A DNA stretch of 64,000 bases. Origin: Paenibacillus_D tarimensis_A (lineage in GTDB: Bacteria > Bacillota > Bacilli > Paenibacillales > Paenibacillaceae). The stretch is taken from the NCBI GenBank assembly GCA_041281825.1, contig CP166298.1, positions 1,116,001 through 1,180,000 of the forward strand, read 5' to 3'. The translations under genes were made by a program, and so were the position numbers. Numbering within the stretch: position 1 is the first letter of the stretch; the number at the start of each line of letters is the position of its first letter. Positions 54,273 through 62,764 of the stretch are shown here, piece by piece. The notes under the pieces are model-generated. The model worked only from the letters and a program-made list of their open reading frames with translations. It ran no database searches and was not told where the DNA came from.

Positions 54273-55298
54273 TTAAGGGCGCTTTCGCAGCAATTCAATT
54301 TCCTTCCTTTCGTCGTTCCAAGATACAGTAAACCCAAGCTGCTCCCCAATAAACCGGAACGGCAGCATTGTACGGGATCCGGCTAAATACGGCGCTTCCT
54401 CCAACTCGACCGGTTGCCCGTCGACCTCAACGGTACGATTCCCGATATACAGCTTCATCGAAATTCCGTTCGCCGCTATCGTCACCTTCTGCTCCCGACT
54501 GTCCCAATGTATGCTGCCGCCGACCGCCTCCACCAAAAACCGGACCGGCAAAAACGCCTGATCGCTCTTGATTTGCGGAACGGTGCCGTAACCGGGATCG
54601 ATATCGAACACCGTCCCGTTCAGCGAATAGCTGGATTTCCCTATCTGCAGCACGATTCTGTTCTCCGGCTCGAAGGGATTAATGACGCGTTTTTCACTAT
54701 ATAACACCATATAGTCTATGATGATTTTGGCCGCCTCCGGCCGCATGTCCATTGCCGACGTTAATCGCGGGTCAAATGCGACTCTGGCCGCCGGCCGCCA
54801 AACATCCTGCCAGTCCGTTTTGCCCTGCGCGGCTACAATGGCGTGTATCATCGCCGCCGTAAAACTGTCCGGCATGCGGTCCTTCGCTTGCAGAAGCACC
54901 TTCTCGGCGTCACCCGTATCGAAGTAATCATCCATCGCGAGCAGATAGCCGAGTACGAGCAACTGATCCCCCCGTAATTCCGCAAGCTCAAGATCTTTTC
55001 TGACCATACCGAAAGAAAGGCGGACGTATTTGTCGGCATTCGTCTTCCCGTTGAACGACCAGCCCAGCGCGTTCACGACCGCCGCCTTGACGTCTATCGG
55101 ATGTTCCTCTTTATCCAAATACTGCGCAATCGACTCGGTGACGGTCCCGCTGTCCGCAGCTTCCTTCACGATATCGACATCCATATAAGCTTCGTAAAAA
55201 GCGGTCGACGTAACCGGAGAATCCGCTTTCGCAGGTTGAACCGATATTGTCGTCAGCAGCACCGATACTATAAAAGCCGCAATCCAATGTTTTCCCAT
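54273..55298 (-). CDS. Secreted protein with C-terminal copper-amine-oxidase N-terminal domain
   Basis: The 341-residue product has a signal peptide (1-25, AKA cleavage) and a helical region of ~190 residues without recognised family (LGYLLAMDDYFDTGDAEKVL; MRPEAAKIIIDYMVLYSEKR). A CuAO-N domain follows from ~215 (IVLQIGKSSYSLNGTVFDID, AFLPVRFLVEAVGGSIHWDS, LPFRFIGEQLGFTVSW). Likely a cell-surface protein. ATG 55298 has aaggagagg upstream on the minus strand. Confidence 0.82.
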   Translation of the reverse strand: MGKHWIAAFIVSVLLTTISVQPAKADSPVTSTAFYEAYMDVDIVKEAADSGTVTESIAQYLDKEEHPIDVKAAVVNALGWSFNGKTNADKYVRLSFGMVRKDLELAELRGDQLLVLGYLLAMDDYFDTGDAEKVLLQAKDRMPDSFTAAMIHAIVAAQGKTDWQDVWRPAARVAFDPRLTSAMDMRPEAAKIIIDYMVLYSEKRVINPFEPENRIVLQIGKSSYSLNGTVFDIDPGYGTVPQIKSDQAFLPVRFLVEAVGGSIHWDSREQKVTIAANGISMKLYIGNRTVEVDGQPVELEEAPYLAGSRTMLPFRFIGEQLGFTVSWNDERKEIELLRKRP

Positions 55299-55346
55299 CC
55301 CGATCCTCTCCTTTTCCCGATCATGAAATACTTTTCTTAGCTTACT

Positions 55347-55572
55347 TCACTTTTTAAGATAATAGACGGCAATTTGAGTTCGATCTCTAAGTGACAGCTT
55401 CTGGAGGATGGCGCTTATGTGGTTCTTGACGGTTCCTTCGCTTATAAACAGGTGCTGCGCGATCTCACGGTTGCTGAGACCTTCGGCGATCCGTTCAATA
55501 ATGCTCATTTCCGTCTCGTTTATGCCCTGGGCGGCAAAGTAACCGGAATGATCCGGTTTTAGGTGGGAATTA
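55347..55572 (-). pseudogene. 3' relic of a LuxR/NarL-type response regulator
   Basis: The minus strand encodes FAAQGINETEMSIIERIAEG then LSNREIAQHLFISEGTVKNH, ISAILQKLSLRDRTQIAVYY, LKK and a stop at 55347. This is a complete LuxR helix-turn-helix without a receiver domain or start codon. Upstream it runs into an AraC fragment in another frame. Confidence 0.65.
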
Positions 55573-55795
55573 TTAATAACGGTGTAAAGCTGAATCGAGT
55601 AACTTATAACCGATTTGAAGTTTGCGCTTGCGTATACACTCCATTGCGCTGACTCCTACGTTTGCCAAGAAAATGCGGTGAAAGTGGTACATGGAAAGAT
55701 TAGCTTTGCGCGGAAGATCAAATATTCGAGTCTCTCCAAGCAAGTTGTTTTCAATATAGTCAATTGAGATTGCTGAACGAGCTCGGTATGTTTCA
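55573..55795 (-). pseudogene. 5' relic of an AraC-family regulator
   Basis: ATG near 55795 opens MKHTELVQQS. After a 2-base frameshift the homology reads DYIENNLLGETRIFDLPRKA, NLSMYHFHRIFLANVGVSAM then RKRKLQIGYKLLDSALHRY and a stop at 55573. It is the first AraC helix-turn-helix of the type located at the protein's N-terminus. The second half is replaced by the LuxR relic. Confidence 0.6.
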
Positions 55796-55797
55796 TC

Positions 55798-56205
55798 TCA
55801 ACCCCGTTCACGTCCATAACTGCCGCGGCCATCTGGTGTAATAAGCAGGCCTGTTCCGGGTTTGTCGTACTCGATTGTAATTAGATTGCCTTCCGTTGTC
55901 GAATTGAGCGGATAAAAAGTCAATTGGACGGTTACTTCTTCTTTTCGATAAATAAATGAAAAGGGAGTAAAATCGTTTGAAGCGTTTCCTTCCCATCCTA
56001 AAGTAGCAAGCCGATTCAGATGCCAATCGATCGCTTCATTATAGGCCAGGTCAGGAATCGTATAGCATTCATTGCCGGAGACTATAGCTGCTTGAGGACA
56101 TGAAGAATTGTCTATACGGGCTTTGGTATACAGGAAATCGTAGGATGGTTTGGAGCATCCTGCGATGAAGAGCATGATAAATAACATTGCCAAAAGCTTT
56201 TTCAT
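55798..56205 (-). CDS. Small lipoprotein of unknown function
   Basis: The 135-residue product has a signal peptide with lipobox FIAGC (Cys17) and a soluble domain (YDFLYTKARIDNSSCPQAAI; WEGNASNDFTPFSFIYRKEE). Two further cysteines could form a disulfide. Start ATG 56205 with ggggaga upstream. Its untranslated leader contains three 40-base hairpin repeats. No family recognised. Confidence 0.7.
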   Translation of the reverse strand: MKKLLAMLFIMLFIAGCSKPSYDFLYTKARIDNSSCPQAAIVSGNECYTIPDLAYNEAIDWHLNRLATLGWEGNASNDFTPFSFIYRKEEVTVQLTFYPLNSTTEGNLITIEYDKPGTGLLITPDGRGSYGRERG

Positions 56206-56216
56206 AAAATCTCCCC

Positions 56217-56336
56217 TTACATAGGGATCTTTGAGCGGAGCTCAAAGTCTCTCCACTTACATAGGGATCTTTGAGCGGAGCTCAAAGTCTCTCCACTTAC
56301 ATAGGGATCTTTGAGCAGATCTCAAAGTCTCTCCCT
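56217..56336. repeat. Three 40-bp tandem repeats, each a hairpin
   Basis: Units begin at 56217, 56257 and 56297, the first two identical. Each contains ctttgag-cggag-ctcaaag, a perfect 7-bp stem (loop cagat in the third). They lie just upstream of, and probably in the leader of, the small lipoprotein gene on the minus strand. Confidence 0.88.
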
Positions 56337-56426
56337 ATCTATAGACGTCATGGCTTCCCGACAAGTTTCACTGAAGTGGCGTCCAATTGCCATAATGGCG
56401 GTCTTTTGTATTTTATCTGAGACAAA

Positions 56427-57023
56427 CTAAGCATTACGCGCTTCTGGATTATAGTTAGAGCTGATGTAGAGGGCGATTTCCGATACTTTGCTGTGCATGG
56501 GATGATCGTTGTCTTGGGATTCCTGTCCCAGAGACGATTGCTCGATCCGGTGGAGCCGAATCAACAGCTCATGCATTAACGACCGAACCAAGGCGGTATA
56601 GTAAGGGAGCTGACCTTCGCATTCCGAAAGCATTCGGAGTAGCGGCTGCTCGATTTCCGGCTGATCCTTGGGCGGGATTCTGATCAGTCGGGATGGTCCG
56701 TTCAGCAGCAGATTTGCCGGGGTCGGATCCCCTTTTTCAATGAAGGATTTAGAGAAATGAACTACAATTCTTTCGAATTGCAAATTGTCCGAGCTTGCAG
56801 TGAAGTGGGGGTTGTGAGGATTGATGATCATCATATCCCCTTTCTTTACCGTATAGACATTACCGTTCATAAAGTGTTCCCGTTCCCCGTCCAACAAATA
56901 ATAGAGTTCGAAGCAAGTATGTTCATGAGGGCGGGGCATGCTGCCGGGTTCGAAATGCGATATGTATTGAATCGAAAAGTCATCCTCTCCGATCCGGTAC
57001 TTCGGCATCACCTGGTCATTCAT
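56427..57023 (-). CDS. AraC-type cupin sensor domain, lacking the DNA-binding part
   Basis: The 198-residue product has the N-terminal cupin of AraC regulators (GSMPRPHEHTCFELYYLLDG, VYTVKKGDMMIINPHNPHFT) and the helical linker, and stops at SEIALYISSNYNPEARNA. In full-length relatives the two helix-turn-helix motifs follow exactly here. No helix-turn-helix is found downstream. It is probably a 3'-truncated regulator. ATG 57023 is chosen, 7 bases after aaggagg; ATG 57029 is too close. It is divergent from the cystine uptake operon. Confidence 0.75.
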   Translation of the reverse strand: MNDQVMPKYRIGEDDFSIQYISHFEPGSMPRPHEHTCFELYYLLDGEREHFMNGNVYTVKKGDMMIINPHNPHFTASSDNLQFERIVVHFSKSFIEKGDPTPANLLLNGPSRLIRIPPKDQPEIEQPLLRMLSECEGQLPYYTALVRSLMHELLIRLHRIEQSSLGQESQDNDHPMHSKVSEIALYISSNYNPEARNA

Positions 57024-57155
57024 ATGCATTCCTCCTTGTATAGTATGTTTTGAAGTGAGCGCGCTGGATTTTCAGTTCGTCGTTATTAATTTATATACCA
57101 TTTGTATCCAGGTGCTTCAAGTAGCAGCCGTCACTCTGATTTTTTTATAAATCCG

Positions 57156-57222
57156 ATAATACCCATTAAACTTATCGGAATAGCTCTTGACGAGCTGAAG
57201 CACTAGTGATAATATCGGAATA
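57156..57222 (+). promoter_or_regulatory. Two TATCGGAATA motifs upstream of the cystine uptake operon
   Basis: tatcggaata occurs at 57173-57182 and again at 57213-57222, 40 bases apart. The first lies within ataatacccattaaactt followed by the motif, resembling the CymR-type sites known before cysteine-metabolism genes in Bacillus. Regulator identity is inferred. The rest of 57024-57359 shows no gene. Confidence 0.4.
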
Positions 57223-57359
57223 TCTTTTTTTACTAAACATTAATTATTGCATGGAAAATGTGTTAAGTTCCTTTATGGTGGGGAGAGCAGTAAGCCATTT
57301 AATGGATAATTATGATGTTTAGGGGCAAGTTAATAAAATCATCATGTGGGGGAACAGAA

Positions 57360-58184
57360 ATGAGAAAATCTTGGATCGCAATGTCCGTACTTATTATGTT
57401 GTCGCTTCTATTTACGGCGTGCGGCAGCAAAGCGGATGTAAACAACAAAACGGGTCAAGCACCTGCGGAAGCGGAAGATAAGAACCTGCTGGAAACGATT
57501 AAAGAAAACGGGAAAATTCGGATTGGAACCGAAGGCACATACGCACCGTTCACCTACCATGACAAAGACGGTACTCTTACCGGCTTCGATGTGGAGATCG
57601 CGCAGGAAATCGCAGAACGCCTCGGCGTCAAGCCGGAATTTCTAGAAACGCAGTGGGACGGAATGTTTGCCGGACTCGATGCGAACCGATTCGATATTGT
57701 CGTCAATCAGGTGTCCATTAAGGAAGACCGGAAAGTGAAATACGACTTCTCCGACCCTTACATCGTTTCCAAAGCCGTGTTAATCGTTCATGAAGATAAC
57801 CAGGATATTAAAGAACTGGCGGATCTTAAAGGGAAAAAATCTGGACAAACCTTAACAAGTAATTTGAAGGATATCGCCGAATCCAACGGTGCAACGATCG
57901 TGCAGATCGATGGTTTTAACCAGGCGATCGATCTGCTTCTCTCTAAACGGATCGATGCAACGATCAACGACCAGCTTTCCTTCCTGGATTTTAAAAAGCA
58001 GAGACCGGACGCGAAGATTAAGGTTGTTGCCGAGACGGACGAATCGACTCCAAGCGCTGTCCTGGTGAACAAAGGCAATGAGGAATTGGTGGCTGCGATC
58101 AACCAAGCATTGGCCGATATGCAGGCGGACGGAACGTATTTAAAAATCTCGGAAAAATATTTCGGTACGGACGTATCGAAGTAA
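57360..58184 (+). CDS. tcyA: Cystine/polar amino-acid ABC transporter binding lipoprotein, TcyA-like
   Basis: The 274-residue protein has lipobox LLFTAC and a family 3 solute-binding fold: IRIGTEGTYAPFTYHDKDGT, GFDVEIAQEIAERLGVKPEF, ETQWDGMFAGLDANRFDIVV, KYDFSDPYIVSKAVLIV, ISEKYFGTDVSK at the end. These features and the ending closely follow Bacillus TcyA. It binds cystine or a related amino acid outside the cell. Start ATG 57360 after gggggaac. First gene of a three-gene operon. Confidence 0.88.
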   Translation: MRKSWIAMSVLIMLSLLFTACGSKADVNNKTGQAPAEAEDKNLLETIKENGKIRIGTEGTYAPFTYHDKDGTLTGFDVEIAQEIAERLGVKPEFLETQWDGMFAGLDANRFDIVVNQVSIKEDRKVKYDFSDPYIVSKAVLIVHEDNQDIKELADLKGKKSGQTLTSNLKDIAESNGATIVQIDGFNQAIDLLLSKRIDATINDQLSFLDFKKQRPDAKIKVVAETDESTPSAVLVNKGNEELVAAINQALADMQADGTYLKISEKYFGTDVSK

Positions 58185-58204
58185 ACCGATAAAGGTATGT
58201 GCAT

Positions 58205-58882
58205 ATGAGCGAAAGAACGGAACGATTAATTCATATTTTTATAGAGTCCTTTATACCCCTGCTTAAGGCAGGGGTAGCTTTTACTATTCCGCTTACTTTA
58301 TTGTCCTTCGTCTTTGGTTTTGTGCTGGCGCTTCTTGCGGCGCTGGCCCGGCTTTCTGGCTGGAAGGTTCTCGATCTTATCGCAAGATTTTATGTTTGGG
58401 TCATTCGCGGCACACCGCTTCTGGTGCAATTATTTATTATCTTTTATGGGCTGCCTTCAATCGGTATCGTTATAGATGCCTTTCCGGCGGCTGTTATCGG
58501 ATTTTCGATCAGCGTGGGAGCTTACGGCTCCGAAATTATTCGCGCCGCTATTCTGTCCATCGGCAAAGGACAGTGGGAAGCGGCCTATTCGGTTGGGATG
58601 ACGCGCGCGCAGGCGCTGCGCCGGGTTATTTTGCCGCAAGCGGCGCGCGTTTCCGTGCCTCCGCTGGCCAACTCTTTTATCAGCCTGTTAAAGGACACGT
58701 CACTGGCTTCCGTCATAACGATGACGGAGATGTTCCGGAAATCCCAGCAAATTACGGCGGTTTATTATGAAGCGTTGCTGCTGTACACTGAGGTAGCTTT
58801 GATCTATTTATTATTCAGTACAGTGCTCTCCAGACTGCAGAGCCGCTTGGAGCAGCGGTTTGAACGGTATACCGCAAGGTAA
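58205..58882 (+). CDS. tcyB: Amino-acid ABC transporter permease, TcyB-like
   Basis: The 225-residue His/Glu/Gln/Arg-type permease has the N-terminal FIPLLKAGVAFTIPLTLLSF, YVWVIRGTPLLVQLFIIFYG, and the EAA-type loop EAAYSVGMTRAQALRRVILP QA. About five membrane helices. ATG 58205 is preferred over GTG 58199 because of the spacing from aaagg. It forms the channel for the cystine importer. Confidence 0.9.
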   Translation: MSERTERLIHIFIESFIPLLKAGVAFTIPLTLLSFVFGFVLALLAALARLSGWKVLDLIARFYVWVIRGTPLLVQLFIIFYGLPSIGIVIDAFPAAVIGFSISVGAYGSEIIRAAILSIGKGQWEAAYSVGMTRAQALRRVILPQAARVSVPPLANSFISLLKDTSLASVITMTEMFRKSQQITAVYYEALLLYTEVALIYLLFSTVLSRLQSRLEQRFERYTAR

Positions 58883-58949
58883 TGATAAACACTTTAGCGA
58901 ATGCTTACGATGCTGAATTTTGCTATTGCAAAACCTGAAGGAGAACCCT

Positions 58950-59690
58950 ATGATTGAAATTTCAAATCTGAAACTAAGATTCGGCAGCCATGAAGTGCTT
59001 CGGGGCATAGATCTTACCCTTGATAAAGGGCAGGTCATGGTCATCATTGGCCCCTCGGGTTCAGGAAAAACAACCCTGCTGCGGTGCATAAATCTGCTTG
59101 AGCTACCTACGGAGGGCTCTCTTGGCATCGAAAGCTCCCGGCTGACGTTCACGCCCCAAACCAAACCGAATGCCGCGGAAATACTTGCTTTTCGCAGATA
59201 TACCGGCATGGTGTTCCAGTCCTATAACCTATTCCCGCACATGACTGCGCTCGAGAATGTGATGGAGGCGCAGGTCATTGTGCAGAAAAAGTCTAAAGAT
59301 GAGGCGCGGAGCAGATCAATGGAGCTGCTCAGGAAGGTTGGTTTGGAAGAAAAGGCTGAATCTTACCCGCATCAGCTTTCCGGAGGACAGCAGCAGCGGG
59401 TAGGCATTGCCCGCGCGATGGGGATCGGTCCCGCGCTGCTGCTGTTTGATGAACCGACGTCGGCGTTAGACCCGGAATTGGTTGGAGAAGTTCTAAAGGT
59501 CATTAAAGAACTGGCCAGCGAAGGGATGACGATGGTCATCGTGACGCATGAAATGAAATTTGCAAGTCTTGTGGCGGATCAGATCGTATTTATGGACAAC
59601 GGAGTGATCGTTGAGCAAGGGCCGCCGGCACAAGTGATTGATCAGCCGATCCATGAACGTACCCGCCTTTTTCTATCGGAACTGAAGTAA
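58950..59690 (+). CDS. tcyC: Amino-acid ABC transporter ATP-binding protein, TcyC-like
   Basis: The 246-residue ATPase has Walker A GPSGSGKTT, Q-loop FQSYNLFPHMTALENV, signature LSGGQQQRVGIARAM, Walker B LLLFDEPTSALDPE and H-loop THEMKFA, all typical of polar amino-acid importers. ATG 58950 follows gaaggaga; ten upstream codons are open without a site. Last gene of the operon, closed by a terminator. Confidence 0.92.
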   Translation: MIEISNLKLRFGSHEVLRGIDLTLDKGQVMVIIGPSGSGKTTLLRCINLLELPTEGSLGIESSRLTFTPQTKPNAAEILAFRRYTGMVFQSYNLFPHMTALENVMEAQVIVQKKSKDEARSRSMELLRKVGLEEKAESYPHQLSGGQQQRVGIARAMGIGPALLLFDEPTSALDPELVGEVLKVIKELASEGMTMVIVTHEMKFASLVADQIVFMDNGVIVEQGPPAQVIDQPIHERTRLFLSELK

Positions 59691-59760
59691 CCCGGTTAGA
59701 GCATTTATTCCTGAGTTATCGAAGTTGCATACCTGACCGTCCCACGGTTATACACAACGA

Positions 59761-59790
59761 AGCGATGGACCGGCTCCATCGCTTTTTTTT
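59761..59790 (+). terminator. Rho-independent terminator of the tcy operon
   Basis: agcgatgga / tccatcgct stem, loop ccggc, and eight T. Confidence 0.9.
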
Positions 59791-59822
59791 ATGCACATTC
59801 ATCTTGCGGCAAAGCTGCGATT

Positions 59823-61280
59823 TTATCCGCAGCTGCAGTTCAGCACTGGCTTGCGTGCGGCCGTCGTTTCGTCGAGCCGTTTAACGACCGTGGTATGCGG
59901 CGCATTTCGCACAAGCTCGGGATCCGTTTCGGCTTCCTTGGCAATTCGGATCATCGCATCGATGAACGCATCGAGCGTTTCCTTGCTTTCCGTTTCCGTC
60001 GGCTCGATCATGATGCACTCTTCAACATTAAGCGGAAAATAAATGGTAGGCGGGTGATATCCGAAGTCCAGCAGCCGTTTGGCCACATCGAGCGTGCGTA
60101 CGCCGAAAGCTTTCAGCTTCCTGCCGGTCAGGACGAATTCATGCTTGCACACACCGGGATACGCAACTTCGAAATAGGGGGCGAGGCGATGCATCATATA
60201 GTTGGCGTTCAGCACGGCGCATTCCGAGACGCGGCGCAGCCCTTCCGGCCCGTAGGTGCGGATGTAGGCATAAGCGCGAACGAGGATGCCGAAATTGCCG
60301 TAAAAAGCTTTCACACGGCCGATCGATAACGGACGGTCGAAATCCCAATGGTAAGTGCCGTCCGGGCGTTTGCCTACAACGGGCTTCGGCAAAAAAGGGA
60401 TGAGCTTGCTCTTCACGCCGACCGGACCCGCGCCGGGTCCGCCGCCGCCATGCGGCGTGCTCATTGTTTTGTGCAGGTTCAGATGCACGACGTCGAAGCC
60501 CATGTCGCCCGGCCGGGCAATGCCCATGATCGCATTGGAATTGGCCCCGTCATAATATAACAGGCCGCCCGCCTCATGAACGATTTCCGCGATCTCCAAA
60601 ATTTGTTCCTCGAACAGGCCGAGCGTGCTCGGATTGGTAAGCATGAGCGCCGCCGTATCGGCACCGACTGCGGCGCGCAGCGCATCAAGGTCAACCATTC
60701 CGCGTTCGTTCGACGGAATGGTGATCGTCTCATACCCGGCAACCGTTGCGCTGGCCGGATTCGTTCCATGGGATGAATCCGGAACAATCACTTTCGAACG
60801 GCTCTCGCCGCGGCTCTCGTGATACGCGCGAATAAGCATTAGACCGGTCCACTCGCCATGCGCACCGGCTGCCGGCTGCAGCGTGACCTGATCCATGCCG
60901 GTCAGCGCCGCGAGGTCGTTTTGCAGGGTGTACAACAGTTCAAGCGCGCCCTGAATGCTTTCCTCCGGCTGATACGGGTGGATTTTGGCAAAACCGGGGA
61001 AGCGGGCGACATCCTCGTTAATTTTCGGATTGTATTTCATCGTGCAGGACCCGAGCGGATAAAAGCCGTTGTCGATTCCGAAGTTGCGGCGCGACAGTTC
61101 GGTGTAGTGGCGGATGACGTCAACCTCGTATACTTCCGGCAGCTCGGCCGGCTTGCCGCGAAGCAGATGCGGCGGAATAAGTGCAGAAGGTTCGGCTTCG
61201 GGGACGTCGCATTCCGGCAGCGAATAGGCGATGCGTCCCGGGTTGCTCAATTCAAAGATCAGCGCTTTGTCAGGTTTCAT
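59823..61280 (-). CDS. gcvPB: Glycine dehydrogenase (decarboxylating) subunit 2
   Basis: The 485-residue P2 subunit of the split P-protein has the pyridoxal-phosphate lysine in NLHKTMSTPHGGGGPG, preceded by GTNPASATVAGYETI and NPSTLGLFE. With subunit 1 it decarboxylates glycine and loads the aminomethyl group onto lipoyl-GcvH. It overlaps gcvPA by 4 bases. The C-terminus NCSCG carries two cysteines and extends slightly beyond the family core. gcvH is not in the window, as usual for this group. Confidence 0.97.
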   Translation of the reverse strand: MKPDKALIFELSNPGRIAYSLPECDVPEAEPSALIPPHLLRGKPAELPEVYEVDVIRHYTELSRRNFGIDNGFYPLGSCTMKYNPKINEDVARFPGFAKIHPYQPEESIQGALELLYTLQNDLAALTGMDQVTLQPAAGAHGEWTGLMLIRAYHESRGESRSKVIVPDSSHGTNPASATVAGYETITIPSNERGMVDLDALRAAVGADTAALMLTNPSTLGLFEEQILEIAEIVHEAGGLLYYDGANSNAIMGIARPGDMGFDVVHLNLHKTMSTPHGGGGPGAGPVGVKSKLIPFLPKPVVGKRPDGTYHWDFDRPLSIGRVKAFYGNFGILVRAYAYIRTYGPEGLRRVSECAVLNANYMMHRLAPYFEVAYPGVCKHEFVLTGRKLKAFGVRTLDVAKRLLDFGYHPPTIYFPLNVEECIMIEPTETESKETLDAFIDAMIRIAKEAETDPELVRNAPHTTVVKRLDETTAARKPVLNCSCG

Positions 61281-62635
61281 AAGCTGGCCTCCAATTCCCG
61301 GACGAACCGGTCGATTTCGTCCTTTGTTCTTCGTTCGGTTACTGCGATCAGCATATGCCCTTGCAGCTCCGGATAAGCGGCTCCGAGATCGTAACCTCCG
61401 ATAAAACCGGCCTTCAGCAGCTTGGCGTTTAATACTTTTATATTCGTTTCTTCCGGGAGCTTTACGACAAACTCGTTAAAATAGGGGGACGGGAACGAGA
61501 GGGATATAGCGCCTCCGGCAGAAGCGCCGATCCGGTCCGCAGCGTAATGGGCTTTGCGCAGGTTGAGCATCGCGGCTTCCCGCAGCCCTTTCTTACCCAT
61601 CACCGACAAATAAACGGAGGCGCAAAGCGCAAGCAGCGCCTGATTGGAGCATATATTCGAGGTCGCCTTCTCGCGGCGGATATGCTGCTCGCGCGCTTGC
61701 AGCGTCAGTACAAAACCGCGTTTGCCGTCCAGGTCGACGGTTTGGCCGACCACTCTGCCCGGAATGCGCCGCATGAGCGGTCCGGATACGGCGAAGAAGC
61801 CGCAGGTCGGCCCTCCAAGCGCTGCCGGAATGCCGAGCGGCTGGGCATCGCCGACGACAACGTCCGCTCCAAGCTGTCCGGGCGACTCCAGCAGGCCGAG
61901 CGAAAGCGGGTTCACGCTCATGACGAGCAGCCCTTGCTTGGCATGCGCGATCGGCTCGATTGCTCGAATGTCCTCGATGCAGCCGAAGAAATTGGGGCTC
62001 TGGATGAGCACTGCGGCAGTGTCCTCTGTTACAGCCGCTTCCAGCTCGGACAAGCTTGTGACGCCGTTAACATGTCCGATTTCGATGAGGTCGAGATTTA
62101 ATCCGCGTGCCGAGGTCCGGATAATTTCACGGGCTTCCGGGTGAACGGTACGGGAGACGACAATCGTTTTTCGTTTGGTTGCTCCGCTTGCGAGTGCCGC
62201 AGCTTCCGCCAAGGCGGTCGCACCGTCGTACATGCTGGCATTAGCGACGGCCATGCCGGTCAGCTCGCAAATATACGACTGGAACTCAAAGATCGCCTGG
62301 AGCTCGCCTTGGCTGATCTCCGGCTGATAAGGCGTATAAGCCGTATAAAACTCCGAGCGGGAAATGATGTGATTGATCACAACGGGAATATGATGGTCAT
62401 AAATTCCCGCGCCAAGAAAGCTGGCGTACCGTTCGAAATCGGCGTTCCGGTCCGACAGCAGACGCATGTGCCGCAGCAGCCCCGGCTCATCGAGCGCTCC
62501 GGACATCGGCAGAACGCCTTTATATCTTACCGCATCCGGAATGTCGGCAAAGAGCTGTTCGATTGAATTTACGCCAACCGTCTGCAGCATTTCAAGCTCG
62601 TCTTGCTCTGTCATCGGCAAGTAGCGGTGTTTCAT
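61277..62635 (-). CDS. gcvPA: Glycine dehydrogenase (decarboxylating) subunit 1
   Basis: The 452-residue P1 subunit starts with HRYLPMTEQDELEMLQTVG and contains AYTPYQPEISQGELQAIFEF, ANASMYDGATALAEAA and GGPTCGFFAVSGPLMRRIPG, all hallmarks of GcvPA. It forms the P-protein heterotetramer with GcvPB. A good ggaggga precedes ATG 62635. It follows gcvT after a 129-base gap. Confidence 0.97.
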   Translation of the reverse strand: MKHRYLPMTEQDELEMLQTVGVNSIEQLFADIPDAVRYKGVLPMSGALDEPGLLRHMRLLSDRNADFERYASFLGAGIYDHHIPVVINHIISRSEFYTAYTPYQPEISQGELQAIFEFQSYICELTGMAVANASMYDGATALAEAAALASGATKRKTIVVSRTVHPEAREIIRTSARGLNLDLIEIGHVNGVTSLSELEAAVTEDTAAVLIQSPNFFGCIEDIRAIEPIAHAKQGLLVMSVNPLSLGLLESPGQLGADVVVGDAQPLGIPAALGGPTCGFFAVSGPLMRRIPGRVVGQTVDLDGKRGFVLTLQAREQHIRREKATSNICSNQALLALCASVYLSVMGKKGLREAAMLNLRKAHYAADRIGASAGGAISLSFPSPYFNEFVVKLPEETNIKVLNAKLLKAGFIGGYDLGAAYPELQGHMLIAVTERRTKDEIDRFVRELEASL

Positions 62636-62653
62636 GACGATTTCTCCCTCCTG

Positions 62654-62761
62654 TTAAGTGATATGAATTCGCTGCGGGTCCGGTTCGTGCTTCCAATCGC
62701 TCAAAGGCGACCGCGTACGCTTTTCCAGCACGATTCCGGCACCCTCGCCGATATTTACCAC
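62654..62761 (-). CDS. 35-codon open frame between gcvT and gcvPA
   Basis: Directly after the gcvT stop, GTG 62761 opens VNIGEGAGIVLEKRTRSPLS then DWKHEPDPQRIHIT and a stop 18 bases before gcvPA. There is no convincing ribosome-binding site, so translation would rely on coupling. It may simply be spacer. Reported because the gap is otherwise unexplained. Confidence 0.2.
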   Translation of the reverse strand: MVNIGEGAGIVLEKRTRSPLSDWKHEPDPQRIHIT

Positions 62762-62764
62762 TCT

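Noticed and set aside
56217..56336. Possible CRISPR array
   Set aside because: Three 40-base units are contiguous without unique spacers, each is a simple hairpin, and no cas genes are nearby.
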